From positions 186,001 through 250,000 of the forward strand of contig NZ_BMZF01000001.1 of assembly GCF_014652655.1 (NCBI RefSeq): DNA of 64,000 bases, in the 5' to 3' direction. Below, piece by piece: positions 46,289-54,073 of the stretch (positions are counted from its first letter, which is position 1; the number at the start of each line of letters is the position of its first letter). A program made the position numbers and the translations under genes. Under the pieces are notes generated by a model. The model searched no databases. It was not told where the DNA came from and saw only the letters and a program-made list of their open reading frames with translations. This DNA is from Paramylibacter ulvae. Lineage in GTDB: Bacteria; Pseudomonadota; Alphaproteobacteria; Rhodobacterales; Rhodobacteraceae.

Positions 46289-46918
46289 GTTCTTGTCAGA
46301 AATTTCTTTGATCGCTTGGTCCCACATCTCAATGGGTTGCGCACCGTTCACGACATAGGTGTCAGCCACGATAAAACAGGGCACACCAGTCACGCCGCGT
46401 TGACGCGCATGTTTATCGCGATTGCGAATGTCTTCGGCATCTGCGTCACTGGCCAATAATGTCCGCACGGCCTCGCCATCCATTCCAACGCCCGATGCGA
46501 TCCGCACTAAAACGGAAACATCGGAAATATCGCGACCTTCTTTGAAATACGCTTTGAACAGGCGATCAACGACGGCGTTTTGTTTGCCCTCGATCCCCGC
46601 CCAATGGATCAAACGGTGCGCATTGATGGTGTTGGGCGTGCGTTTAATGCCCGCAAAATTGATATCCAACCCAGTTTCAATCGCAGTTTGTTCAATCTGC
46701 GAATACACGCGAATGGCGCCTTCTTTGCCGCCAAATTTGGTTTCGAGATATTCACGACGATCCATACCATCGCTTGGCATATCAGGGTTAAGCTGAAACG
46801 GATGCCATTCAATCACAACATTAGTTTCGGGGTTCGCCTCTAGTGCGCGGTCAAGTCGGGTTTTGCCGATGTAACACCACGGGCAGATAGGGTCGGATAT
46901 AATATCAATTTTGGTCAT
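46277..46918 (-). CDS. DsbA-family (FrnE-like) oxidoreductase
   Basis: A 213-residue thioredoxin-fold protein with the CPWC redox motif in SDPICPWCYIGKTRL. There is no signal peptide, so it is cytoplasmic, as in the FrnE/2-hydroxychromene-2-carboxylate isomerase-like group. The distal RGVTGVPCFIVADTYVVNGAQP segment with the cis-proline is typical. Start at 46918 (MTKIDIIS) is the best match; an ATG two codons upstream is possible. It is divergent from the XRE-cupin gene. Confidence 0.9.
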   Translation of the reverse strand: MTKIDIISDPICPWCYIGKTRLDRALEANPETNVVIEWHPFQLNPDMPSDGMDRREYLETKFGGKEGAIRVYSQIEQTAIETGLDINFAGIKRTPNTINAHRLIHWAGIEGKQNAVVDRLFKAYFKEGRDISDVSVLVRIASGVGMDGEAVRTLLASDADAEDIRNRDKHARQRGVTGVPCFIVADTYVVNGAQPIEMWDQAIKEISDKNKSH

Positions 46919-46982
46919 GAGCATGGTTTGCGTGATCTTAATGCAAGTTGCAACCAAGATTTGCGCGGTCTATATCACATTC

Positions 46983-47609
46983 ATGACAGAACATGACAAA
47001 GCCAGCATCATCAAAATCGCCCGTGCAGATGGTAAGAAAGCGGAACCGCTTGAACCTCTAAATCTTGGCGCGCGCGTACGTGAATTGCGCAAAGCAAAAA
47101 ATTGGACGCTGGAGCAGGCGGCACAACAGGCTGGTTTGGCACGATCCACATTGTCAAAAATCGAAAACGAACAAATGTCCCCAACATTTGAAGCGGTGAA
47201 AAAGCTGGCCGAAGGGTTGGATATTTCAGTTCCACAATTATTTACCGCCCCCAAGACCGATCAGGTGATGGCGCGTATGGCGATCACCAAGTTCGGCGAA
47301 GGTAAGCCGCATTTAACGCCAACTTACGAACATGAAATGTTGGCCGCCAGTATGACACAGAAAAGCATGTTGCCGTATCGCGCCCGTGTACGTGCCCGTA
47401 GCGTTGATGAATTTGACGGTTGGGTGCGCCATGACGGCGAAGAATTTTTGTATGTTCTGTCTGGTATCATTCAATTTTACACCGAGCATTACGAACCCGT
47501 TGAAATGCGTCGTGGCGATAGTGCGTATTATGACGCCGCGATGGGGCATAATGTGATTTCGACGTCTCAAGAGGATGCGGTGATCTTGTGGGTTACGACG
47601 CTTACCTAA
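46983..47609 (+). CDS. XRE-family regulator with C-terminal cupin domain
   Basis: A 208-residue transcription factor. Residues about 25-80 form the helix-turn-helix (LGARVRELRKAKNWTLEQ, then QQAGLARSTLSKIENEQMSP); residues about 120-205 form a cupin barrel (DGEEFLYVLSGIIQFYTEHY and MRRGDSAYYDAAMGHNVIST), probably a small-molecule sensor. The family includes regulators of amine, amino-acid and puuR-type pathways. The divergent DsbA-like gene and the downstream peptide-binding gene are possible targets, but nothing in the sequence proves it. Confidence 0.9.
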   Translation: MTEHDKASIIKIARADGKKAEPLEPLNLGARVRELRKAKNWTLEQAAQQAGLARSTLSKIENEQMSPTFEAVKKLAEGLDISVPQLFTAPKTDQVMARMAITKFGEGKPHLTPTYEHEMLAASMTQKSMLPYRARVRARSVDEFDGWVRHDGEEFLYVLSGIIQFYTEHYEPVEMRRGDSAYYDAAMGHNVISTSQEDAVILWVTTLT

Positions 47610-47628
47610 GCCAGCATTGCAATGAAGC

Positions 47629-47706
47629 CAAAAAAAACGCCCTCACGAAGAGGGCGTCAAGTATTGAGGCAGGTTTCATACAGGCAAGAAACCTATCGAG
47701 CAGTGC
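47629..47706 (-). ncRNA. Candidate small RNA with its own promoter and terminator
   Basis: The gap holds a complete minus-strand transcription unit with no reading frame. A promoter (-35 TTGGCC, 17 bases, -10 TATAAA) points left and predicts a start near 47704-47706. The transcript of about 76 bases would fold into a first hairpin with seven-base arms (AGGTTTC with GAAACCT) and a second, eight-base-pair terminator stem (47650-47657 with 47637-47644) followed by eight Ts at 47636-47629. The end resembles Hfq-bound small RNAs. The alternative is that the hairpin merely terminates the rightward regulator gene, but on that strand there is no T run. Confidence 0.55.
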
Positions 47707-47710
47707 AATA

Positions 47711-47739
47711 TTTATAGGCGACGCCCCGCCTTAGGCCAA
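47711..47739 (-). promoter_or_regulatory. Promoter of the candidate small RNA
   Basis: Reading leftward, TTGGCC (47739-47734) and TATAAA (47716-47711) are separated by 17 bases. The -10 box matches five of six vegetative consensus positions, the -35 box four of six. Confidence 0.5.
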
Positions 47740-47816
47740 GGAAAAAATTGAACAATTTTGTTTCATGCCTATTATCGACCCAAAAACGAGCGATTCAATA
47801 CAGGGATGTTGCGTAG

Positions 47817-49640
47817 ATGACACGAAGAATGATGGATATGGGGCGACTCGCCCTTGTAACGACAACTGCGATGCTCATTGGCACCTTGGCGCAGGCGGAA
47901 CCAAAACATGGTATCGCTATGTATGGGGAACCCGCATTACCACAAGATTTTGTGTCGCTACCCTATGTAAACCCAAATGCGCCCAAGGGTGGGCGAATCG
48001 TTTTTGGCGATAAGGGCGGATTCGATTCGCTTAATCCATATATCCTGAAGGGCCGCGCACCATGGGGCGTGCGTGCACATACTGTCGAAAGCCTGCTTGG
48101 CCGAAGTTATGACGAACCCTTCACTTTATATGGTCTGTTAGCCGAGAGTGTGGAAACGGGGCCAAACCGTGAATGGGTTGAATTCACCCTAAACAAGGAT
48201 GCCAAATTTTCCGACGGATCACCCGTAACGGTGGAGGATGTGCTTTGGTCGTTTGAAACCATGGGCACAATCGGCCACCCGCGCTATCAATCATCTTGGC
48301 AAAAGGTGGAAAAGGCGGAACAAACTGGTGAACATTCAGTGCGTTTTACATTTAACACCGTCGATTTCGAAGCACCGCTTATATTAGGGCTGCGCCCGAT
48401 TTTAAGAAAGGCGGATTGGGAAGGGCGTGCATTTGATGAAAGCAGCCTTGATAAATTCCACGGTTCAGGTGCCTATGTCGTTGATAAGTTTGAGGCAAAT
48501 CGTTTTATCACATTCAAGCGTAATCCAGATTATTGGGGCAAAGATTTACCGTTTAACAAGGGGCAAAATAACGCGGATGAATTGCGATACGAATTTTACC
48601 AAGACGGCGATGTGATATTCGAGGCGTTTAAATCAGGTGCCGCATCTTGGTATCGCGAGGGTAACGCGGGGCGCTGGGAAACACGCTATGATTTTCCTGC
48701 GGTGACATCGGGGGATGTTGTAAAATCCACCATTCCACACGCACGCCCATCGGGTGCCAAAGGATTCGTGATGAATACACGCCGCGATATTTTCAAAGAT
48801 TGGCGTGTGCGCGATGCATTGATTCATGCGTTTAATTTCGAATTCATCAATCAGGCCACAAATGGTGGGGTTGAACCACGATCAACATCGTTTTTCTCCA
48901 ATTCAGTTTTGGGCATGGATCACGGTACTGCAACGGGAAAGGTGTTGGATCTGTTGGAGCCGTACAAGGCAGAATTAGTGCCAGGAACCATAGAAGGTTA
49001 TGAATTACCTGTCGCCCAAGGTGGTGAGCGGAACCGCAAAAATCTGCGCGTTGCAAAACAACAGCTAGAAGCCGCGGGTTGGACCATTCAAGACGGTATT
49101 CTAAAAAACGCCGCAGGTAATCCGCTCACATTTGATATCTTGTTGAAAAATGGCGGTACGGTTGGCGGCATTCAAACCGAAGGTATCGTGAATATCTATC
49201 TTGATGCGCTGAAACGGTTGGGGATTAGCGCCACCATTTCATCCATTGATGATGCGCAATATAACGAACGGCGCAATGCCTATGACTATGACATGATTTA
49301 CAATTTCTATTATCTGTCGCTGTCACCGGGCAATGAACAAAAACTGTATTGGGGGCGCGATGGCGTGACCGAGCAGGGAACCCGCAATTTCATGGGGATG
49401 GATAGCCCGGCTGCAGAGGCAATGATTGAATCGTTTTTGACCGCAGAAAACCAAGATGATTTTGTGGCAGGGGTAAAGGCGCTTGATCGTATTTTAACCG
49501 CGGGGCGATATATGATCCCGTTATGGTATTCCAAAGAATCCCGTATCGCGCATCAAAAAGAGCTAAAATACCCAAAACGATTGCCAATGTATGGCGATTG
49601 GCAGGGGTTCTTGCCAGAGGTTTGGTGGGTTGAAGAATAA
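47817..49640 (+). CDS. Periplasmic peptide-binding protein, YejA-like (family 5)
   Basis: A 607-residue solute-binding protein of an ABC transporter. The signal peptide ends at AQA with predicted cleavage after residue 27, just before EPKHGIAMYG. The NPNAPKGGRIVFGDKGGFDSLNPYILKG segment is typical of the YejA/microcin-C-type peptide group. No permease or ATPase genes are adjacent, so it must work with a transporter encoded elsewhere or is an orphan. Several in-frame ATGs follow the first within eight codons. Confidence 0.9.
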   Translation: MTRRMMDMGRLALVTTTAMLIGTLAQAEPKHGIAMYGEPALPQDFVSLPYVNPNAPKGGRIVFGDKGGFDSLNPYILKGRAPWGVRAHTVESLLGRSYDEPFTLYGLLAESVETGPNREWVEFTLNKDAKFSDGSPVTVEDVLWSFETMGTIGHPRYQSSWQKVEKAEQTGEHSVRFTFNTVDFEAPLILGLRPILRKADWEGRAFDESSLDKFHGSGAYVVDKFEANRFITFKRNPDYWGKDLPFNKGQNNADELRYEFYQDGDVIFEAFKSGAASWYREGNAGRWETRYDFPAVTSGDVVKSTIPHARPSGAKGFVMNTRRDIFKDWRVRDALIHAFNFEFINQATNGGVEPRSTSFFSNSVLGMDHGTATGKVLDLLEPYKAELVPGTIEGYELPVAQGGERNRKNLRVAKQQLEAAGWTIQDGILKNAAGNPLTFDILLKNGGTVGGIQTEGIVNIYLDALKRLGISATISSIDDAQYNERRNAYDYDMIYNFYYLSLSPGNEQKLYWGRDGVTEQGTRNFMGMDSPAAEAMIESFLTAENQDDFVAGVKALDRILTAGRYMIPLWYSKESRIAHQKELKYPKRLPMYGDWQGFLPEVWWVEE

Positions 49641-49656
49641 CCGATAACCGATTGAA

Positions 49657-49690
49657 AACGCCAAGGTTAATCGCCTTGGCGTTATTTTAT
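49657..49690. terminator. Bidirectional terminator between the binding-protein and LysE genes
   Basis: A perfect ten-base-pair stem (49657-49666 with 49674-49683, seven-base loop) is followed rightward by ATTTTAT and leftward by TTCAAT. The right arm overlaps the stop codon of the leftward LysE gene. Confidence 0.8.
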
Positions 49691-50287
49691 GATTAACATA
49701 ATTGCAATTGCAAACATCACGATTGCAATGCCGATATCCAATATGCGCCACGTGCGCGGTGAACGCATGAATGGTGCCAGATATTTCGCGCCGTACCCAA
49801 GCGCAAAAAAGAACACGAATGAGGCCAATACCGCACCAAATGCAAAGCTTAACTTTGCATCCATCGCAGGAAATTTCGTTGAAATCGCACCGATCAGCGC
49901 GAGCGTATCCAAATATACATGCGGATTTAACCACGTTACACCAGCGAGCGTGAATAAGACTTGGCGCAAGGGCAGGGATCGCCCCGCCATTTCATTGGCA
50001 TAACTCGAGGTTGCCGCCGCATAAAGACGCATCGCCCCGTAAACAAACAAAAATATTGCGCCACCCCATGCCATTATTTTTGGCAAGGACGGGTATTGAT
50101 CCACGATCGCCGAAAACCCAGCCACCCCCAGTGCAATCAGAACCGCATCAGAGATGGCACAAAACAAAACGACGGGTAAAACATGCGCGCGCGCCAAGCC
50201 TTGACGAAGCACCAGCGTATTTTGCGCCCCGATCGCAAGGATCAGGGAAATAGAGGTCGAAAACCCCGTTAACCCCGCAGCAATCAT
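49682..50287 (-). CDS. LysE/ArgO family amino-acid exporter
   Basis: A 201-residue inner-membrane exporter with six hydrophobic helices. The N-terminal SLILAIGAQNTLVLRQGLAR is the family signature, closest to the ArgO/LysE branch for basic amino acids; WLNPHVYLDTLALIG is the second conserved block. The start overlaps the stop of the DUF502 gene by four bases. No LysR-type argP regulator is adjacent. Confidence 0.92.
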   Translation of the reverse strand: MIAAGLTGFSTSISLILAIGAQNTLVLRQGLARAHVLPVVLFCAISDAVLIALGVAGFSAIVDQYPSLPKIMAWGGAIFLFVYGAMRLYAAATSSYANEMAGRSLPLRQVLFTLAGVTWLNPHVYLDTLALIGAISTKFPAMDAKLSFAFGAVLASFVFFFALGYGAKYLAPFMRSPRTWRILDIGIAIVMFAIAIMLIIK

Positions 50288-51006
50288 TTTACGGGCGCTT
50301 TTTTGGATACTGTGCGCGCGGATTTGGCAGAACCGTTTTTGATTTCACCCTCTTTGGGTGGCATGACAAGCCCCGCAGAGATCACCAATTTCGCGGCGGC
50401 CTCTACATCCATATCCAAAATAACAACATCGGATTTTGGAACAAAGAGCAAAAAACCAGATGTCGGGTTTGGTGTGGTGGGTAAAAACACGCTCATCATC
50501 GCGTCTTGGCCTGTTTTGGTCAGGATTTCGCCTGAACTTTCGGTGGAAATAAATGCGATCGCCCAGATACCTTTGCGTGGGTATTCAACCAAACATGCCT
50601 TGTCAAAGCTGGAATTTGACGAACTGGTTACGGTTTCAACGATCTGTTTCACACCGTTATAAATGGATCGCACAACGGGCACGCGATCAACCAAACTTTC
50701 ACCAAAGCGCAACAATTGACGTCCAAAGATCCCTTTGGCCAGAGCGCCGACAAATGTGGTGAAGATCAGGAATACAAACAATCCGTACCCACGGACATTG
50801 GCATCCGTGTATGTTGCAGGATTATACGCCTCTGGCACCAACGGCAAAACACGGTTGTCCACGAACCCAACGAATGTCCACAACAAGTAAATTGTGAGCG
50901 CCACAGGCAGCACCACAACCAAACCAGTTAGAAAGTTATTACGTAATCGCGCAAAAATACCCGCGCGTTTGGGGCGGGGCGGTTTGATAGGTTTTCGTTT
51001 TGCCAT
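50284..51006 (-). CDS. DUF502 family membrane protein
   Basis: A 240-residue protein of the DUF502 family, function unknown. A basic N-terminus is followed by two membrane helices (FLTGLVVVLPVALTIYLLW and YGLFVFLIFTTFVGALAKG) and a cytoplasmic domain with the conserved PVVRSIYNGVKQIVETV and FLPTTPNPTSGFLLFVPKSDV. The C-terminus is Lys/Ser-rich. It is translationally coupled to the LysE gene by an ATGA overlap. Confidence 0.9.
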   Translation of the reverse strand: MAKRKPIKPPRPKRAGIFARLRNNFLTGLVVVLPVALTIYLLWTFVGFVDNRVLPLVPEAYNPATYTDANVRGYGLFVFLIFTTFVGALAKGIFGRQLLRFGESLVDRVPVVRSIYNGVKQIVETVTSSSNSSFDKACLVEYPRKGIWAIAFISTESSGEILTKTGQDAMMSVFLPTTPNPTSGFLLFVPKSDVVILDMDVEAAAKLVISAGLVMPPKEGEIKNGSAKSARTVSKKAPVK

Positions 51007-51733
51007 TGGGAATTATATATTTCGTTAAAGTTTCACGCGCACTGTTATTTATTGTGTCGCGTTTTGCAATTGCAATATCTTCTTTTTTAACTTGTGAAAA
51101 TGTTTGGGGGCCGCGTTTAATGTTATTGCCGCATCTATTTTTTCCAAGGCTACTGAATATTCGTTGCATTACCCCAAAATCCATCAGAACCATTCAACAC
51201 GTCACGATAAATCGTGTTATGCGCATCGTTCAGTTGTGTTTCATTCAAAACATCTAAATGGGATAATAGATTTGCTTTGCCAAAATTTGTGGCAAGCCCG
51301 ATGAATGCGCTAAATTGCGGGACCAAAATTGCCTTTCATTTTTCCTTGCAATACAGCTTTGTAAAATCGCGCTGGGGCTTTCGCGTATTTGCCAATGCAT
51401 AACAAAGGGCAGGGCATAGGTGTTGGCAATCCGTTTGGCGTTTACAATTGCGTTTAAACGTGCACCCAAACGATCACCGCGAAATCCAACAATACGACCA
51501 GACATTCGCATCCCTTTGACATTTTCAACAATGATTGCCCCAGCAGTGTGACGAGTGGAAAATATCCGATTGTTCAATAAAGGGCTTGAACATATCAAAT
51601 TCTTGGCATAAACGGCGCGAATAAATCCACAGGCGGGGCTTGCGGGTGTTGGGGGAGAAATCCCTGATACTCCACCGGTTGGGCATAATGCCCTTCGACC
51701 CCGCTGAGGCAAAACCGGAAAAGGAAGTATACA
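51007..51733. other. 727-base gap holding a gene remnant and the rpsB leader
   Basis: Apart from the decayed leftward gene at 51049-51505, the right part (about 51560-51733) should contain the promoter and leader of rpsB. Weak promoter-like pairs such as TTGAAC with TAAACG at 17 bases are present, but none is convincing. Short hairpins occur near 51650-51700 (GGGA-GAAA-TCCC and GGGCA-TAA-TGCCC) in the leader. The rpsB ribosome-binding site is AAAAGGAAG at about 51719-51727. Confidence 0.5.
51049..51505 (-). pseudogene. Decayed gene, possibly a sugar-transferase-like protein
   Basis: This stretch reads leftward as protein-like sequence broken over three frames. It starts with ATG at 51505, which has AAAGGG upstream, giving GRIVGFRGDRLGARLNAIVN and then FVMHW before the sense is lost. 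A second frame gives FSAFIGLATNFGKANLLSHL and LNETQLNDAHNTIYRDVLNG ending at a stop near 51150. A third gives ALEKIDAAITLNAAPKHFHK and stops at 51049. The opening motif resembles an N-terminal glycan-transferase-like pattern, from memory only. Frameshifts plus loss of length suggest a dead remnant. Chance coding in an AT-rich gap is the alternative. Confidence 0.4.
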
Positions 51734-52798
51734 ATGGCTCTACCAGAGTTTTCATTGCGTCAATTGCTTGAAGCAGGCGTACATTTTGGCCACCAAACAC
51801 ATCGTTGGAACCCACGCATGGACCAGTTTATCTATGGTTCACGTAATGGCATCCACATCATGGACCTTACACAAACAGTTCCATTGTTGGACCAAGCGTT
51901 GATCGCTGTTCAGCAAACTGTTGCCAAAGGCGGTTCAATTTTGTTCGTTGGTACAAAACGCCAAGCGGCCAAAGCAGTTGCAGACGCGGCTGAGCGTTCA
52001 GCACAATATTACATGAACCACCGTTGGTTGGGTGGCACGCTGACAAACTGGAAAACAGTTTCTAATTCTATCTCTCGTTTGAAACAAATCGATGAGAAAT
52101 TGGAAAACGGCGCGGATGGTCTTACGAAAAAAGAACGTTTGGGCATGGAACGTGAACAAACGAAATTGCAAGCGTCATTGGGCGGTATCCGCGAAATGGG
52201 CGGCACCCCTGATTTGATCTTCGTGATCGACACAAACAAAGAATCTTTGGCTGTGGCAGAAGCGAAAAAATTGGGCATCCCAGTGATTGCTGTTGTTGAC
52301 TCTAACTCTGCACCAGATGGCATTGATTACCCAATCCCTGGCAACGATGACGCAGCGCGCGCCATTGGCCTGTACTGTGATTTGATCGCACGTGCGGCAT
52401 TGGACGGCATGGCATCACAAATGGGTTCTGCAGGTATCGACGTTGGCGCATTGGAAGATGCACCAGTAGAAGAAATCGTAGAAGAAGCACCCGCAGTTAA
52501 GGTTGAAAAGAAAGCCGCGAAAAAGGTTGAAAAACCAGCGGAAGAAGCAATCGAAAGCGCTGGTACAAAACCACAATTGTTCACAGATGCACCAGCAGAC
52601 AAAGATGATTTGAAAAAAATCTCTGGCGTTGGTCCGAAACTAGAAGAAACAATGAACAAATTGGGCATCTACCAATTTGCACAAGTGGCATCATGGTCAA
52701 ACGACGAAATCATGTGGGTTGATGACAACTTGTCATTCAAAGGCCGCATTGAGCGCGACGATTGGATCGGCCAAGCAAAAGAATTGATGGCTGGTTAA
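51734..52798 (+). CDS. rpsB: 30S ribosomal protein S2 with C-terminal helix-hairpin-helix-like extension
   Basis: Ribosomal protein S2 binds the head-body junction of the small subunit. Residues 1 to about 245 are a normal S2 ([53 protein letters not shown]). The product has 354 residues, about 100 more than usual. Residues about 246-288 are a Glu/Lys/Ala/Val-rich linker, and residues about 290-354 form a small domain with [35 protein letters not shown] and [16 protein letters not shown]. This domain resembles the helix-hairpin-helix-like tails I recall on alphaproteobacterial NuoE and L21. Codon use is even across the join and the frame is open throughout. tsf follows. Confidence 0.96.
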   Translation: MALPEFSLRQLLEAGVHFGHQTHRWNPRMDQFIYGSRNGIHIMDLTQTVPLLDQALIAVQQTVAKGGSILFVGTKRQAAKAVADAAERSAQYYMNHRWLGGTLTNWKTVSNSISRLKQIDEKLENGADGLTKKERLGMEREQTKLQASLGGIREMGGTPDLIFVIDTNKESLAVAEAKKLGIPVIAVVDSNSAPDGIDYPIPGNDDAARAIGLYCDLIARAALDGMASQMGSAGIDVGALEDAPVEEIVEEAPAVKVEKKAAKKVEKPAEEAIESAGTKPQLFTDAPADKDDLKKISGVGPKLEETMNKLGIYQFAQVASWSNDEIMWVDDNLSFKGRIERDDWIGQAKELMAG

Positions 52799-52818
52799 GC
52801 TGTCATATTACTGACATC

Positions 52819-52838
52819 AGGGGGCGCTATAGCCCCCT
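52819..52838 (+). promoter_or_regulatory. Hairpin between rpsB and tsf
   Basis: A seven-base-pair GC-rich stem (52819-52825 with 52832-52838, six-base loop) without a T run stands 20 bases past the rpsB stop. It may tune read-through, protect mRNA ends or be a weak attenuator in the rpsB-tsf message. Confidence 0.5.
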
Positions 52839-52864
52839 CAATTCCGAACGAATTGGAGAATACA

Positions 52865-53740
52865 ATGGCGATTACAGCTGCATTGGTAAAAGAACTGCGT
52901 GAACTGTCAGGTGCTGGCATGATGGACGCGAAAAAAGCGCTTGTTAAAAACGATGGTGACGTCGAAGCATCCATGGATTGGCTGCGTACCAAAGGTTTGG
53001 CAAAAGCTGCGAAAAAATCGGGTCGTACTGCTGCCGAAGGTTTGGTTGGCGTAAAAGTAGAAGGCGGCGTTGGCGTTGCGGTTGAGGTGAACTCTGAAAC
53101 TGACTTCGTTGGCAAAAATGCTGACTTCCAAAAAATGGTTAACGGCATTGTTGCTGCGGCGGTAAATGTTGACGACGTTGATGCGTTGAAATCAGCGGAC
53201 GTAAACGGAAAAACTGTGGAAGAAACAGTCACAGATGCGATTGCAACAATCGGTGAAAACATGGCCGTGCGTCGTATGGCCAAGGTTACTGGCGATGTTG
53301 TGGGGTCATACATCCACACAGCAGCGGCAGACGGTTTGGGCAAAATCGGCGTATTGGTTGCGCTCAAGGGCGGCGACGAAGCAACTGCGAAACAAATCGC
53401 AATGCACGTAGCGGCGACAAACCCAGCATCATTGTCCGAAGAAGATCTTGATCCAGCTGTGATCGAGCGTGAAAAAACAGTTTTGACTGAACAAGCACGT
53501 GAATCTGGTAAGCCTGACAATATCATCGAAAACATGATCAAAGGCCGTATTAAGAAATTCTATTCCGAAGTGACCTTGGTTAACCAAGCATTCGTAATGA
53601 ACCCCGATGTGACTGTTGGCCAAGCAGCCAAAGATGCGGGAGCGGAAATCGTATCATTTGTACGCCTAGAAGTAGGCGAAGGCATCGAAAAAGTAGAAGA
53701 AGATTTCGCAGCAGAAGTTGCAAAAACAATGGGTGGCTAA
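52865..53740 (+). CDS. tsf: Translation elongation factor Ts
   Basis: A 291-residue nucleotide-exchange factor for EF-Tu. Residues 1-55 form the N-terminal UBA-like domain ([26 protein letters not shown]), followed by the core with [15 protein letters not shown] (the conserved TDFV contact to EF-Tu) and the coiled-coil/C-terminal module. ATG at 52865 has GGAG six bases upstream; a TTG four codons earlier is unlikely. It ends at a strong terminator. Confidence 0.97.
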   Translation: MAITAALVKELRELSGAGMMDAKKALVKNDGDVEASMDWLRTKGLAKAAKKSGRTAAEGLVGVKVEGGVGVAVEVNSETDFVGKNADFQKMVNGIVAAAVNVDDVDALKSADVNGKTVEETVTDAIATIGENMAVRRMAKVTGDVVGSYIHTAAADGLGKIGVLVALKGGDEATAKQIAMHVAATNPASLSEEDLDPAVIEREKTVLTEQARESGKPDNIIENMIKGRIKKFYSEVTLVNQAFVMNPDVTVGQAAKDAGAEIVSFVRLEVGEGIEKVEEDFAAEVAKTMGG

Positions 53741-53767
53741 TACCCCAACGTTGGAATCAAAAAATTA

Positions 53768-53794
53768 AGCCCAGCATTACGCTGGGCTTTTTTT
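53768..53794 (+). terminator. Terminator of the rpsB-tsf operon
   Basis: A perfect eight-base-pair stem (53768-53775 with 53781-53788, five-base loop) is followed by seven Ts (53788-53794). Confidence 0.93.
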
Positions 53795-54073
53795 ATGAAA
53801 AATTTGTTTTGTGCCACACGCTGGCGAATAAAAAAAACTTAAAATATGTTGCGTGGGATCATTGAACCGGGAGTGTCACGATCCCACGCAGAAAGAGGAA
53901 TTGGTTAGGCCCTAGGAAAGCCGTGTGCTCTGTGTCCCTCTGGGCGTAGTGCTATCGGTTTTGCGCCGCACAATAAGTGACAAACCGCACACTTATGTGC
54001 AATTACCTTCCCTAAGGTCAATTGGTTGTAACCGCTTGCGCGGCGGTTCCAAAAATGATTGCGTGATGGAAAA
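53795..54073. other. Structured gap upstream of the TPP enzyme
   Basis: No reading frame here looks real. Besides the inverted repeat at 53851-53889 there is a second hairpin at 53968-54000, with 11 base pairs, one bulged A at 53973 and a ten-base loop (53980-53989), and small GC-rich hairpins near 54005-54045. This concentration of structure in about 200 bases suggests a leader RNA or a small RNA, but I cannot match it to a riboswitch class that I know. Confidence 0.45.
53851..53889. repeat. Perfect ten-base inverted repeat with 19-base loop
   Basis: Arms GCGTGGGATC (53851-53860) and GATCCCACGC (53880-53889) are perfectly complementary. The element lies in the gap between tsf and the TPP-enzyme gene, 57 bases past the tsf terminator. 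It could be the first stem of a leader RNA or a protein-binding site. Confidence 0.6.

Noticed and set aside
49682-51006. LysE and DUF502 as part of the peptide-binding protein's transporter
   Set aside because: They run in the opposite direction, belong to exporter and DUF502 families, and are separated by a bidirectional terminator.
51525-51815. Leftward frame of 96 codons overlapping the rpsB start
   Set aside because: It covers the rpsB promoter, ribosome-binding site and first codons and has no coding character.
53830-53930. Possible tRNA, 4.5S RNA or known riboswitch at the inverted repeat
   Set aside because: No cloverleaf, no GGAA tetraloop region of SRP RNA and no conserved riboswitch core could be found; only the hairpins remain.
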